This document shows, in pieces, positions 1-7,965 of a stretch of DNA of 17,456 nt. Numbering within the stretch: position 1 is the stretch's first letter; each line of letters begins with the position of its first letter. The notes below the pieces were generated by a model that was not told the DNA's origin, ran no database searches, and worked only from the letters and a program-made list of their open reading frames with translations. The position numbers and the translations under genes were made by a program. Source of the stretch: Candidatus Staskawiczbacteria bacterium (lineage in GTDB: Bacteria; Patescibacteriota; Minisyncoccia; Minisyncoccales; Staskawiczbacteraceae); NCBI GenBank assembly GCA_943357015.1, contig CALRFZ010000018.1:1-17456 (forward strand), given 5' to 3'.

Positions 1-382
1 GAGTTAAATTAGGAATTTCTGAACCGTAGGTTGTAATCATACCTTGATTACCGGAATCAACTGGCAATTTTGCCAACTCTTTTTCATAATCAAAAGAATT
101 GACAATATCCCACGCCTGCTGTTTTTGAGCTTCGGTGGCTTCGGCCTTAAAATCAATTCGCTTGACCGGCCAGCCAGAAATTCCGTCAATTGGAATGCCA
201 GCATTTTTAATCGCTTGATCACAAAGCGATATAGGTGGGTTTTTTGACGATAAATCAGACTGTGCATAAACAATTGATCCAAAACTACCAAAGCTAACAA
301 AAACTAACAAAACTAAAACCAAGCCAGCAATCAGTTTTTGATTTTTAGAATTATTAAATTTTATTTTCAAAAATTTGTCCAT
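1..382 (-). CDS. Secreted protein, N-terminal part (gene runs off the left edge)
   Basis: Reading on the minus strand from an ATG at 382, the frame is open through position 1, giving at least 127 residues with no stop, so the C-terminus lies outside the window. Residues 1-16 are Lys/Asn-rich, residues about 17-40 are hydrophobic and end in VYA-QS, a good signal-peptidase I site, so the product is probably exported. The stretch around residues 70-98 (WPVKRIDFKAEATEAQKQQA then DIVNSFD) resembles short motifs I remember from phage-tail accessory proteins of the XkdW type; that is a memory-based likeness only. The ATG starts 3 nt after the stop of the upstream tail-fibre-like gene, so the two are almost certainly co-transcribed and may be translationally coupled. 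No Shine-Dalgarno sequence is visible. Function unknown. Confidence 0.8.
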   Translation of the reverse strand, partial: MDKFLKIKFNNSKNQKLIAGLVLVLLVFVSFGSFGSIVYAQSDLSSKNPPISLCDQAIKNAGIPIDGISGWPVKRIDFKAEATEAQKQQAWDIVNSFDYEKELAKLPVDSGNQGMITTYGSEIPNLT

Positions 383-385
383 ATT

Positions 386-3300
386 TTAATTTTTCACATT
401 CGCAGTTAAACCAGATTGACCATAAGCCACACCGTTATCCCCATACCAGGTTGTTGTACCAAGAGCAGTACTTATTTCTAACCAATTTAATGCGTGATAC
501 CCAATTCCGGGATAACCAGAATATTTACAAGGATTTTCTGAAAAATCAGCATTAAGAACAGAACCTAATGTCTGTGCGGAATTAGCAGAAGTAGAATCTA
601 CACCAATACCCATGGCGGTATGAATATTAATTCCACTACTACTAAACACCTGACCAGTTGCCGTAACAATATCTTCACTCAAACCCACTACATATTCAAC
701 TTTATTGCCTGCATTATTATTACCTTGCCTCCAGGTTGCTGTAGTGTATGTCCAGCTGTCGGTAGAGTCAAATACTACAATATTTCTATCTACTCTGTTA
801 TACATATTCCAAACAAATCTTTTTCCACCCACCTGAGTGGTAGTGCCACCCGCCGAATCTTCAGTTACATTCGTTCCACTCGCTCTAATCGTCCCCAAAT
901 ATCTTCTAGTCGTCGCCCCAGATTTTACATAAACACCATCTTGCAAAACTAAAGCTGTGGCGCGAGTGGTATCGTTGGTCCAAGCCGAAGAAAGTTCTAA
1001 AGTTAAAGTACCAGAATTATCATACACAAATACATCGTAGTTTTTACCTGAAGTTAAAGTTAAAGCTAAACTTAATTCTGAAAAAGTATAAGTTTTCCAA
1101 TTAGTTCCGTTATATATATCAATTCTATTACCTTTATATGGAGTAAAGTAGATTGTTCCTGCACTTGAAACATCAGAAGTAGTTACTGGAGTTGCTGAAG
1201 TTAAAGTTAATCTGCCATTAACTGTTCCATTTGATAAATTAGTTGTTAATGCTCCAGCAGATGCAACAAATGTTGGCAAGGTTAAACTAGGACTTGTACC
1301 AAATACTAAAGCCCCACTGCCAGTTTCATTACTGATAACTCCGGCTAATTCCGATGAAGTAGTAGAGGCAAAAGCCGATAATTTGTCAGCAGTTAAAGCC
1401 ACCGTTCCCGCGGTAGCCGGCAAAGTAATTACTACGCCTCCAGCTATTGCATTAGGTTGAAGTTCTACATATCCCGATGTACTACCCTCAAGCCTTAAAG
1501 TTCCAAGGGTTGTGCCAGCTGTACCAATATCTAGCATTGCCCCAGGTAAAATATTTCCAATACCGACATTGCCACTGGATAAAAAGGTCATTACATTGTT
1601 GCTGGTAATATCAAAAGCATTATGCGCCAAAGAAATATCTAAGCGAGTTCGAGAAGCATTCCCAAAAGGACCAGCGGCGTCTTCGTAACGAGAAAGATTA
1701 AATGTTGCTCCTGCTCCAAATGCCTGACTACTTGTACCTTGCCGAGCTAGCATTAATACAGTTTGAGGATCATTTAATGTAGTTACTGATGTTGGTGTTT
1801 GATTGACAACTAAAAGAGCATTAGCATCGTAACTAAAAGAGTTATCATCAATAACTTTTGCCCCAACCTGCAATCTGGTCAATGGCGTAGCTGTACCAAT
1901 TCCCACATAACCAGAGTTTAAAATTCTCATCGCTTCGGTGGCGCCATTGTTGCCCACTTGAAAAATCATATCAGCGTTAGTTGTGCCTACGCCAGAAGTG
2001 GTTTTGAAAGTTAGTGTTGATGTTGTGCCAGTGCCTCCAATTACCAAAGGGTCAATAATACTAGTTGTAAAGGTTGGGCTAGTGGCAAAAGCCAAAGCAC
2101 CACTACCAGTTTCATTAGTAATAGCGGAAGCAAGATTAGCGCTAGAAGGGGTGGCCAAAAAAGTTGCAACTGAAGTTCCAAGACCACTCACGCCCGTACT
2201 AATTGGCAACCCCGTCGCATTAGTTAAAGTTCCTGAAGTTGGCGTGCCTAAAATTGGAGTGACAAAAGTTGGACTGGTGCCAAACACTAGCGCCCCACTG
2301 CCAGTTTCATCACTGATAACTCCGGCTAATTGAGAGGAGGTAGTGGAAGCAAAGACTGATAGGTCATTGGCGGTCAAAGCAATGGTTCCTGTGGTATTGG
2401 GGAGAGTGTAGGTTTTGTCGGCGGTCAGGTCCGCGGTGGTTAGAGTTCCGGCAAAACGGCCCGCGCCTCCGGCAAAGGGGAGGAATTTAAGATCGTCGTC
2501 GGTTGAGGTGGCGGAACGGACAATCACTGGGACGGTGCTGGCGGTGGCGGTAAAGATGTTTTGAGCTGAGGTAGTAAGTGAGGTGGCGCTGGCCACTCCC
2601 AAGGTTGGAGTCACCAAAGTTGGGCTGGTGGAAAAGACGAGGTTGGTGGAGGTGGTGCCGGTGGTTCCAGTCGCCGAATTAAGATAATTTAACTGAGCTC
2701 CTGTACTAGTAACATTGGTAGTGTTTATAGTTAAACCGCTAGTTGGAATAGTTAAAATGCCTCCCGCTAAAGTTAAAGAATCGGTAGCATGAGTTAGAGT
2801 GACATCGCCATTATTAAAATTTACAACTGCCCCGCTGGCTAAAAATATATCGCTCCACATTTTAGTGGTAGATCCTAAAGCGGCGCCATCAGAAGTACCG
2901 GGAATTAAACTGGTGTTAATCGCCACGCTAGCTAAATTGGATAATGCAGTGTCAGCACCACCACCTCCACCAGAAACAGTTTGCCATGTTGGCAAGGCAG
3001 AAGCGCCATTAGAAGTCAGTACCTGTCCAGAAGTTCCTAATCCAGAAACCTGTTGCATTGCGCCAGTAGAAGTAGTGCCACCCGCCAAAATTGCGTAGGC
3101 GGTTAACGAAGTGTTACCAGTTCCACCACTAGCAACCGCCAAAGAAGTGGTGGTTAAAGTTAAAGAACCTAAACTTCCCGCTCCAGTTGTGGTTAAAGTC
3201 TTAGAGCCTAAATCCACATTAGCGGTTGCCCCTGTATATGGCACCGATGCGACAACAGTACAATTAGTGTCGCCCGGACTACAAGATGGGTTAGTGGTTT

Positions 3301-3463
3301 CGCCCGGAGCATAAGGACTGGTTGGTGGGGTGGCAAAAGCAAAAAAGACTGAAGAAAACAGTCCTGCTACAATTAAACCCAAAAGCATAGAAGAAAAAAC
3401 ATTCGCTTTGGGAAAAGAAAAATATTGCTTTAATTTAAAAATATTTTTTATGATTTTTAACAT
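386..3463 (-). CDS. Large secreted phage-tail-fibre-like / adhesin-like protein
   Basis: A 1025-aa protein. Residues about 22-45 form a signal peptide or membrane anchor, followed by an APGET..PSCSPGDTNC leader with two Cys, a pattern I know from CPR surface proteins. The body is almost pure Ser/Thr/Gly/Ala low-complexity sequence built of tail-fibre-type modules: a GTSGQVLTSNG...PTW module (143-160), TLPxTxGT(I/V)ALTA modules (353-365, 680-692), ETGSGAL.F.TSP modules (386-398, 451-463, 713-725) and MRIL..GYVGIGTATP (512-527), like sequences upstream of phage endosialidase-type tail domains; no S74 autoprotease domain is seen. Residues about 770-1025 are a more ordered, aromatic-rich C-terminal domain (YNGTNWKTYTF to the end), plausibly the receptor-binding tip. 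A GTG at 3466 directly precedes the ATG at 3463; I chose the ATG. A likely minus-strand -10 box (TATACT) lies at 3490-3495. Inference: an adhesin, or a tail-like fibre of cellular or prophage origin. Residues about 258-375 are coded by unusually GC-rich DNA. Confidence 0.85.
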   Translation of the reverse strand: MLKIIKNIFKLKQYFSFPKANVFSSMLLGLIVAGLFSSVFFAFATPPTSPYAPGETTNPSCSPGDTNCTVVASVPYTGATANVDLGSKTLTTTGAGSLGSLTLTTTSLAVASGGTGNTSLTAYAILAGGTTSTGAMQQVSGLGTSGQVLTSNGASALPTWQTVSGGGGGADTALSNLASVAINTSLIPGTSDGAALGSTTKMWSDIFLASGAVVNFNNGDVTLTHATDSLTLAGGILTIPTSGLTINTTNVTSTGAQLNYLNSATGTTGTTSTNLVFSTSPTLVTPTLGVASATSLTTSAQNIFTATASTVPVIVRSATSTDDDLKFLPFAGGAGRFAGTLTTADLTADKTYTLPNTTGTIALTANDLSVFASTTSSQLAGVISDETGSGALVFGTSPTFVTPILGTPTSGTLTNATGLPISTGVSGLGTSVATFLATPSSANLASAITNETGSGALAFATSPTFTTSIIDPLVIGGTGTTSTLTFKTTSGVGTTNADMIFQVGNNGATEAMRILNSGYVGIGTATPLTRLQVGAKVIDDNSFSYDANALLVVNQTPTSVTTLNDPQTVLMLARQGTSSQAFGAGATFNLSRYEDAAGPFGNASRTRLDISLAHNAFDITSNNVMTFLSSGNVGIGNILPGAMLDIGTAGTTLGTLRLEGSTSGYVELQPNAIAGGVVITLPATAGTVALTADKLSAFASTTSSELAGVISNETGSGALVFGTSPSLTLPTFVASAGALTTNLSNGTVNGRLTLTSATPVTTSDVSSAGTIYFTPYKGNRIDIYNGTNWKTYTFSELSLALTLTSGKNYDVFVYDNSGTLTLELSSAWTNDTTRATALVLQDGVYVKSGATTRRYLGTIRASGTNVTEDSAGGTTTQVGGKRFVWNMYNRVDRNIVVFDSTDSWTYTTATWRQGNNNAGNKVEYVVGLSEDIVTATGQVFSSSGINIHTAMGIGVDSTSANSAQTLGSVLNADFSENPCKYSGYPGIGYHALNWLEISTALGTTTWYGDNGVAYGQSGLTANVKN
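1290..1380. repeat. Internal direct repeat, copy 1 (with 2271-2361)
   Basis: About 91 bp of the tail-fibre-like gene that match 2271-2361 at roughly 80-85% by eye, with a nearly identical core (gccccactgccagtttcat onward). It encodes the STTSS.LAGVIS.ETGSGALVFGTSP module. A third, more diverged relative lies near 2085-2140. Confidence 0.8.
2271..2361. repeat. Internal direct repeat, copy 2 (with 1290-1380)
   Basis: Second copy of the 91-bp module-coding repeat. It sits at the edge of the GC-rich block (about 2340-2690), so it could have served as the homology for an exchange that brought that block in. Confidence 0.8.
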
Positions 3464-3551
3464 CACTAAAAAATAAATAGCTTATTTTTAGTATAATTAT
3501 TTGTTAATTTTAACATAAGTAAAAAAATAAATCATTGTGGATAACTACAGT

Positions 3552-3627
3552 CAGACCTGCGGTCTGGAATTTCGAATTTCCAATTACCAATACCCAATTA
3601 ACAATAAAAACCGATCAATTGGTAATT
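3552..3627. repeat. Two intergenic inverted repeats at the 3' end of the 120-aa gene
   Basis: First, a perfect hairpin CAGACC-TGC-GGTCTG at 3552-3566. Second, AATTACCAAT at 3582-3591 pairs with ATTGGTAATT at 3618-3627; the right arm runs into the end of the 120-aa gene and supplies its last codons and TGA stop. Neither has a clear T-tract, so they look like dispersed palindromic elements rather than standard terminators, although the pair could stop or stabilise transcripts between the two surface genes. Confidence 0.6.
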
Positions 3628-3977
3628 TTATTTACTAAGGACTCCAATAAGTCTTTGACGCTTTGCTGAATCTGAGATTCATTGGAACTTTGGGTGAACT
3701 TTTCCCATTTTACGAGTATTTCTGCGTCATCAATACCCCTAACTGAATTTTCTAGAGTTAAGCGATCCTCAAAAGAAACTTCTTTGTCTACCTTAAGAAC
3801 TTTTTGAATAAAAAGGGCTAAAAAATTTACCACGCGGGTATTTACTTGTTGTTGAGATTTTTCTTTTTGTAAAACTTGAATTTGTCTTGCCTGTATAAAA
3901 TAATTTAACGCCAAAATTAAGTTTACACAAACAATTACCAATATAACTAAAGCTATAATTGCATTTTTCTTGTTCAT
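3615..3977 (-). CDS. Small single-pass membrane protein, unknown function
   Basis: A 120-aa protein not recognised as any named family. Residues about 5-28 (NAIIALVILVIVCVNLILAL) are a strong transmembrane helix next to a short Lys/Asn N-terminus, suggesting N-in topology. Residues 30-120 are polar and probably helical, rich in Gln, Lys and Glu, with one hydrophobic helix-like stretch (NFLALFIQKVLKV). It lies 57 nt downstream of the Ig-like surface protein and about 150 nt upstream of the tail-fibre-like gene, same strand, so it is likely part of the surface operon and could be an accessory or anchoring subunit; that is inference from position only. The stop codon lies inside an inverted repeat. 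Confidence 0.7.
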   Translation of the reverse strand: MNKKNAIIALVILVIVCVNLILALNYFIQARQIQVLQKEKSQQQVNTRVVNFLALFIQKVLKVDKEVSFEDRLTLENSVRGIDDAEILVKWEKFTQSSNESQIQQSVKDLLESLVNKITN

Positions 3978-4034
3978 ATTTTAAACGAATTTTTAATTTT
4001 TAAATTTTTATAATTTTTAAAATAATTTCTAAAC

Positions 4035-6551
4035 CTATCTTAAAACACCTTTGAATTTGTCGCGATTTCTGTCTTTATAAAAATTGTAACCCAATAAAGC
4101 AATTACCAATACTAAAAGTAATGTTTTCCAATCTAAAACTTTCAGCCACCAATATTTTTCTTTAAGCTCAATGTTGGTATGAACTCCACTTCCCTCTTTA
4201 ACTTCAAAGGGCTTACCAATATAACTTGTGTAACCCGGAGCATCAACAATTAAGTAATAATAACCTTCTGGCACTAAAAAAGAATAAGTCCCGCGCACAT
4301 CGGTAACTTGCGGATTTTCTTGCAAAAATTCTTTAGCGTTCCATAATTCATATTTTTTTGTATCAGTATTTAACCAATATAAACTAGCAACGGCGCCTGT
4401 AATGCGAGTTTGAGAAATTCCATTTTGCTGGTAAATATAACCCTCAGGGTATACCACGGTGACTAATTTTATTTCTTTTGAAACGGCTTTTGGATCCTGA
4501 TAATCCATTGTTGTAATTATCTCATATTCTCCATCAACTAAAGGGGCATCAATAACAGCAGTATAAACCCCATCACCACTATCAGTGTATTCAAATTCAG
4601 ATAAAACTAACCGCTTTTCAATATTGCCTTGCGAATTTTTGATATTTACTTTTTGATCTTGAGCAATTTTATCATCTTTTAATACCGAATTTTCTTGCAC
4701 AACTAACTGACGATTATAGTCCCTGCCACCCTCAATTGAAACTAAGTTATTATCATTAACAACCGAAGCTAAAGACGGATTAGAAAACATCAAGGAAGCC
4801 GTCATATTATTTAAATAAAGACTTGGCTTGGAATCTAAATAAGCTGGCTGATTATATTTTTTAGACTTAAACACTACATAACCGCGAACTCTTTTTACGG
4901 GCCTATCGGCTTTAACTACCAGTTGTAACTTATGTCCAACAATTGTGGTAATTTTTTGTTCTGTTTTTCCTTGGTCATTTAACGATAAAGTAACATTTAA
5001 ATCAACCAAACCGCCATTAACTTTGGCAAAAACCATTTCGGAAGGAATTTTACTTTTAATTTCAGCTGATAACTTGGCAACGGGAACACCTTTTAGCGCA
5101 GAAAAATTGCCAACCGCAATATCAGATTTTGATAGCACCGACTGCGTTAAATTCGGCAACTGCAAATTAGCATTTTTTAACTTTTTAACATCGTTAAATT
5201 TTTGAATACCAACTTCCTGAAAAGTTTTTGATAATTGCGGAAACTTTTGCGCCAAAACTTTAATGTTTTCTGGCAATGGCGCCAACACAAATTTAGACAA
5301 ATCTGGACCTGATAAATAAGTAAATTTGGGTTTAAAAGCTACGGGCGTGACTTTGGGAACAGTAATAGCAACTTGAGGCTCTTGTTTTACAATCGGATTA
5401 AAAAATTTGGGCAACAAAACTTCTATCCCCTTAGTTAATTGTCTTAATATTGGCTCTAAAGGTGGGGCTAAAGTAAAAGGCGGAGACACGGGTTTTATAT
5501 CAGGAATCTGAATTTTAGTTTTATCAACTATTGTAAATTTAAAACTTTTGACACCACTAACATTACCAGCCACATCCTTTACGGTAAATTCCACAGAATG
5601 AACACCTAAAGGCAAGTGACCAAAATTTACCACCCAATTACCCCAGTTATCCGCATTTAACGATCCATAATTACCGTCAATAAAAAATGTTATCACGGCA
5701 TTACTTTCAGTTAAACCCGAAATTAAAACATTTTCATCAACAGTGTAGTTTTCATTTAACGGATTAACGCTAAACTGTGGTGGCCCTGTATCTAAAATAA
5801 TACTGTCAGATAAAACCGATGAAGCAATATCTTGGGCGGTAAAAAATCTCACATAAACAGTTTTTACGCCATCACCACTACTTAATTTCCATAATTTTGT
5901 TGTCTGATAACTCTCTTTTACTGCCCCAGAAAAATCAGCAGAATTAGATAGCATCATTTTTGTCACATCAGAAGCACTTAAAGTCAGCGAAACAGACTGA
6001 TTGTTAACATAACTACTGTCATTATTTATTTTAATACTCAAAGAAGATACAGTAGGGGGATTATATATTGGCCCGCCACCAGCAGATGAGCCAGATGCAG
6101 TAGTTGTGGTGCGACTACTAGCTGGACGCCAATCGGTAGTCATTCCGCAATGATCACAGCTAAAATTTAAACTTAAGCTATTATCTCCCGTGGCCGTACC
6201 AGAAAATACTCCCGAAGAACTTACTGAAACCCCACTAAAATTAATCCACCCCATGCCTTCTAGCCAAGCCTTGCCCGACAATGTCCCCTCACTATTATTT
6301 AAAACTCCGCCATTAGTTGGATTTAAATTGATTTGACCCATATTTTCGTTCCAAGCGTAACCAGTAAGACCGCTATCGGTAATATGAACATTGCCATTGG
6401 TAGCACCAAAATTTATCCAGCCAATTTGTGAAGACCAAGCATAGCCAGAAATTGTGCCATTAGTAGTAGACGCCAAAACCACGCCGTTTGGCGCGATAAA
6501 AAAACTAGCAACTAAAACCGATAAAACCAAAAAAATAATTTTACGACTCAT
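4035..6551 (-). CDS. Membrane-anchored surface protein with GWINF repeats and Ig-like domains
   Basis: From the ATG at 6551 this is 838 aa. An in-frame ATG at 6587 would add 12 residues coded by AT-rich intergenic-type sequence; starting at 6551 puts MSRKIIFLVL at the front of a classic signal peptide (hydrophobic about 4-28, cleavage near VLA-STT), so I prefer it. Next come three short repeats of the G-x-AW...GWINF type (about 36-49, 64-76, 93-106; the middle copy has degenerated to GQINL), typical in my experience of CPR envelope proteins, and a C-x2-C pair at 132/135. Two bacterial Ig-like domains follow (about 165-255, ending SIILDT..PP, and 258-345, with DVAGNVSGVKSFKF), then a long Pro/Lys/Val-rich linker, a carboxypeptidase-regulatory-like beta domain (about 715-805), and a C-terminal transmembrane helix with a basic tail. 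No LPXTG motif. It heads the surface gene cluster. Role: probably envelope structure or attachment. Confidence 0.85.
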   Translation of the reverse strand: MSRKIIFLVLSVLVASFFIAPNGVVLASTTNGTISGYAWSSQIGWINFGATNGNVHITDSGLTGYAWNENMGQINLNPTNGGVLNNSEGTLSGKAWLEGMGWINFSGVSVSSSGVFSGTATGDNSLSLNFSCDHCGMTTDWRPASSRTTTTASGSSAGGGPIYNPPTVSSLSIKINNDSSYVNNQSVSLTLSASDVTKMMLSNSADFSGAVKESYQTTKLWKLSSGDGVKTVYVRFFTAQDIASSVLSDSIILDTGPPQFSVNPLNENYTVDENVLISGLTESNAVITFFIDGNYGSLNADNWGNWVVNFGHLPLGVHSVEFTVKDVAGNVSGVKSFKFTIVDKTKIQIPDIKPVSPPFTLAPPLEPILRQLTKGIEVLLPKFFNPIVKQEPQVAITVPKVTPVAFKPKFTYLSGPDLSKFVLAPLPENIKVLAQKFPQLSKTFQEVGIQKFNDVKKLKNANLQLPNLTQSVLSKSDIAVGNFSALKGVPVAKLSAEIKSKIPSEMVFAKVNGGLVDLNVTLSLNDQGKTEQKITTIVGHKLQLVVKADRPVKRVRGYVVFKSKKYNQPAYLDSKPSLYLNNMTASLMFSNPSLASVVNDNNLVSIEGGRDYNRQLVVQENSVLKDDKIAQDQKVNIKNSQGNIEKRLVLSEFEYTDSGDGVYTAVIDAPLVDGEYEIITTMDYQDPKAVSKEIKLVTVVYPEGYIYQQNGISQTRITGAVASLYWLNTDTKKYELWNAKEFLQENPQVTDVRGTYSFLVPEGYYYLIVDAPGYTSYIGKPFEVKEGSGVHTNIELKEKYWWLKVLDWKTLLLVLVIALLGYNFYKDRNRDKFKGVLR

Positions 6552-6616
6552 ATTTTCAGCAAACAATTGACCATTAACAATTAACATTTGACCAGAAGCT
6601 AGAAGTCAATTAAATA

Positions 6617-6622
6617 ATTATA
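6617..6622 (-). promoter_or_regulatory. -10 box of the surface-protein cluster
   Basis: TATAAT on the minus strand, 65 nt before the preferred start at 6551. No good -35 hexamer is seen at 16-18 nt; a run of nine T residues lies immediately upstream. It shares the 6588-6701 divergent gap with the plus-strand gene at 6702. Confidence 0.45.
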
Positions 6623-6701
6623 ACATAAAAAAAAAGCCAATACTGTGAATAACTTTTTGAAAATTGTCCAATCAAGTCTTTTTTGTTAAACTAACAACAT
6701 T

Positions 6702-7082
6702 ATGTTTTTTAAATTTAGAATTATTAGGCGGATTATAAAAAGAAAGCGGGGAAAAAAATCTGAATATATCGCCTATAAAAATATTGCCAAAAAAATTGCC
6801 CTTGATAAAATTAAACATTTTAACGCTTTTTACAATTTTACGTTCAAAAAAATCTCCATTAAAAACCAGAAAACTCGCTGGGGTAGTTGTTCTAAAAAAG
6901 GCAATTTAAATTTTAATTATAAAATTGCTCTACTACCAAAAGAATTTGCCGACTATGTAATTATCCACGAACTTTGCCATCTTGGGCAATTTAACCACTC
7001 CCCCGCTTTTTGGCATTTGGTAGCTAAAACCATTCCAAATTACAAAGCCATCAAAAAAGAATTTAAAAAAATTCGACTGTAA
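6702..7082 (+). CDS. YgjP-like (DUF45/SprT-like) zinc metallopeptidase, short form
   Basis: A 126-aa protein that matches the catalytic part of the YgjP/DUF45 family of predicted zinc-dependent hydrolases. Visible signatures are TRWGSCS (58-64), the family's characteristic motif, and HELCH (89-93) with a further His at 99 (FNHSPAFW), giving the usual three zinc ligands and the catalytic Glu90. Family members in other bacteria are about 220-240 aa; here the N-terminal half is reduced to a basic stretch (IRRIIKRKRGKKS) and one helix. Substrate unknown for the family. It is alone on the plus strand, divergent from the surface cluster and convergent with the small membrane-protein genes. A TAAACT box at 6687-6692 would place the transcript start only a few nt before the ATG. 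Confidence 0.85.
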   Translation: MFFKFRIIRRIIKRKRGKKSEYIAYKNIAKKIALDKIKHFNAFYNFTFKKISIKNQKTRWGSCSKKGNLNFNYKIALLPKEFADYVIIHELCHLGQFNHSPAFWHLVAKTIPNYKAIKKEFKKIRL

Positions 7083-7100
7083 ATTATGGTCTTAAAAACA

Positions 7101-7129
7101 AAAAAATCGCACAATTTGTGCGATTTTTT
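7101..7129. terminator. Bidirectional intrinsic terminator
   Basis: Perfect 13-bp inverted repeat AAAAAATCGCACA / TGTGCGATTTTTT with a 3-nt loop. It has a T-tract on both strands and lies between the convergent genes ending at 7082 (+) and 7148 (-), so it can serve both. Confidence 0.92.
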
Positions 7130-7147
7130 ATTACCAATTATTATTTT

Positions 7148-7498
7148 TTATTTTTTATTTTTGTGGAAAGCCTTGATTTCTTTTTCAATTTGCTTCCAAT
7201 GCGTTTTTAATTCATCGGCAAATTCCATTACATCTTTTTTATCAATATTTTTTAAAGTATGATACTTGTCTGCAACTTCATTGATAATTTTATGATAAAC
7301 TTCTTCACTAATTTCCTTGGCATTTTCTAATTTTTCCAAAATTTCACCCTTCGCCTTTAATGACCAAGATTTTACCATTTTACGGTTTTTTGAAGCATTT
7401 TTAGAACCATACAAAAAATATGTTCCTGCGGCGGCCGCAACCACTGCCACTAAACCTGCTCCAATTAATACATCTTTGACTAAGTTATCCTTTTTCAT
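7148..7498 (-). CDS. YtxH-like single-pass membrane protein
   Basis: A 116-aa protein with an N-terminal Ala/Gly/Val-rich transmembrane helix (about 8-31, DVLIGAGLVAVVAAAAGTYF), then a basic stretch and a long charged amphipathic helical region (about 45-112) rich in Lys and Glu. This plan resembles YtxH-family envelope proteins, which are linked to stress in Firmicutes but poorly understood; the match here is by architecture, not a diagnostic motif. It lies 96 nt downstream of another small membrane protein gene on the same strand, so the two may form a small unit ended by the terminator at 7101-7129. No Shine-Dalgarno sequence is seen before the ATG. Confidence 0.7.
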   Translation of the reverse strand: MKKDNLVKDVLIGAGLVAVVAAAAGTYFLYGSKNASKNRKMVKSWSLKAKGEILEKLENAKEISEEVYHKIINEVADKYHTLKNIDKKDVMEFADELKTHWKQIEKEIKAFHKNKK

Positions 7499-7594
7499 TA
7501 GTTAAGGCAACATAAATTACTAATTACGTTTAATTTTAACGCTACATTTCTGTATTCGTAAACCAAGGCGTCGCTAGCAGATTAAAGTCGCTAT

Positions 7595-7861
7595 TTATTT
7601 AGTTTTTTTACGATGCTTTTGAAAAATTGACATTAAATAAACTATAAATGAAGTAAACATTACCCCCGAGCTTTTAACTTTTTCTTTAACCTGCTCAATG
7701 TCGCTAGCAATTTTTTCACCTTCTTTTTTTATGGCCTCAAAAAGTTGATAAACACTTTTTAAAATTAAAATTGCATAGATTGCCAAAAATATAAAACCAA
7801 TAGTTATAAATACAATAAAGACGCTTAATACTGAAAATAATATGTTTAAAATAATATCCAT
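7595..7861 (-). CDS. Small membrane protein, unknown function
   Basis: An 88-aa protein. Residues about 5-38 are very hydrophobic (two short or one long membrane segment, with ILFSVLSVFIVFITIGFIF), followed by an amphipathic charged helix (FEAIKKEGEKIASDIEQVKE) and a second hydrophobic patch (about 67-80, GVMFTSFIVYLMSIF) before a basic tail. I do not recognise the family; the layout of a membrane helix plus coiled-coil-like region is reminiscent of DUF948-type proteins. It precedes the YtxH-like gene on the same strand and is divergent from the ABC-F gene. A TATAAA box lies only a few nt from its ATG. Confidence 0.6.
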   Translation of the reverse strand: MDIILNILFSVLSVFIVFITIGFIFLAIYAILILKSVYQLFEAIKKEGEKIASDIEQVKEKVKSSGVMFTSFIVYLMSIFQKHRKKTK

Positions 7862-7946
7862 ATTTTTATAATTTACTTCTTAATTAATATTATCATAACA
7901 AATTAAATACAATAATACAAAGACTGGGCTAGCTATTTAACATAAT

Positions 7947-7963
7947 TTGATATATAATATCAA
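7947..7963 (+). promoter_or_regulatory. -10 box of the ABC-F gene inside a 17-bp palindrome
   Basis: TATAAT at 7953-7958 ends 7 nt before the ATG at 7966, so transcription would begin at or next to the start codon. The box lies in a perfect inverted repeat TTGATAT-ATA-ATATCAA (7947-7963), which could be an operator or chance in AT-rich DNA. No good -35 hexamer is seen. Confidence 0.5.
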
Positions 7964-7965
7964 AA

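Noticed and set aside
1983..3314. Several plus-strand open frames rich in Val and Pro within the fibre gene
   Set aside because: They are antisense shadows of the Ser/Thr/Gly repeats; the minus-strand frame is continuous with a signal peptide.
386..3463. Prophage call based on the fibre-like gene
   Set aside because: No terminase, capsid, portal, integrase or attachment site is seen in the window, and flanking genes are cellular surface or housekeeping genes.
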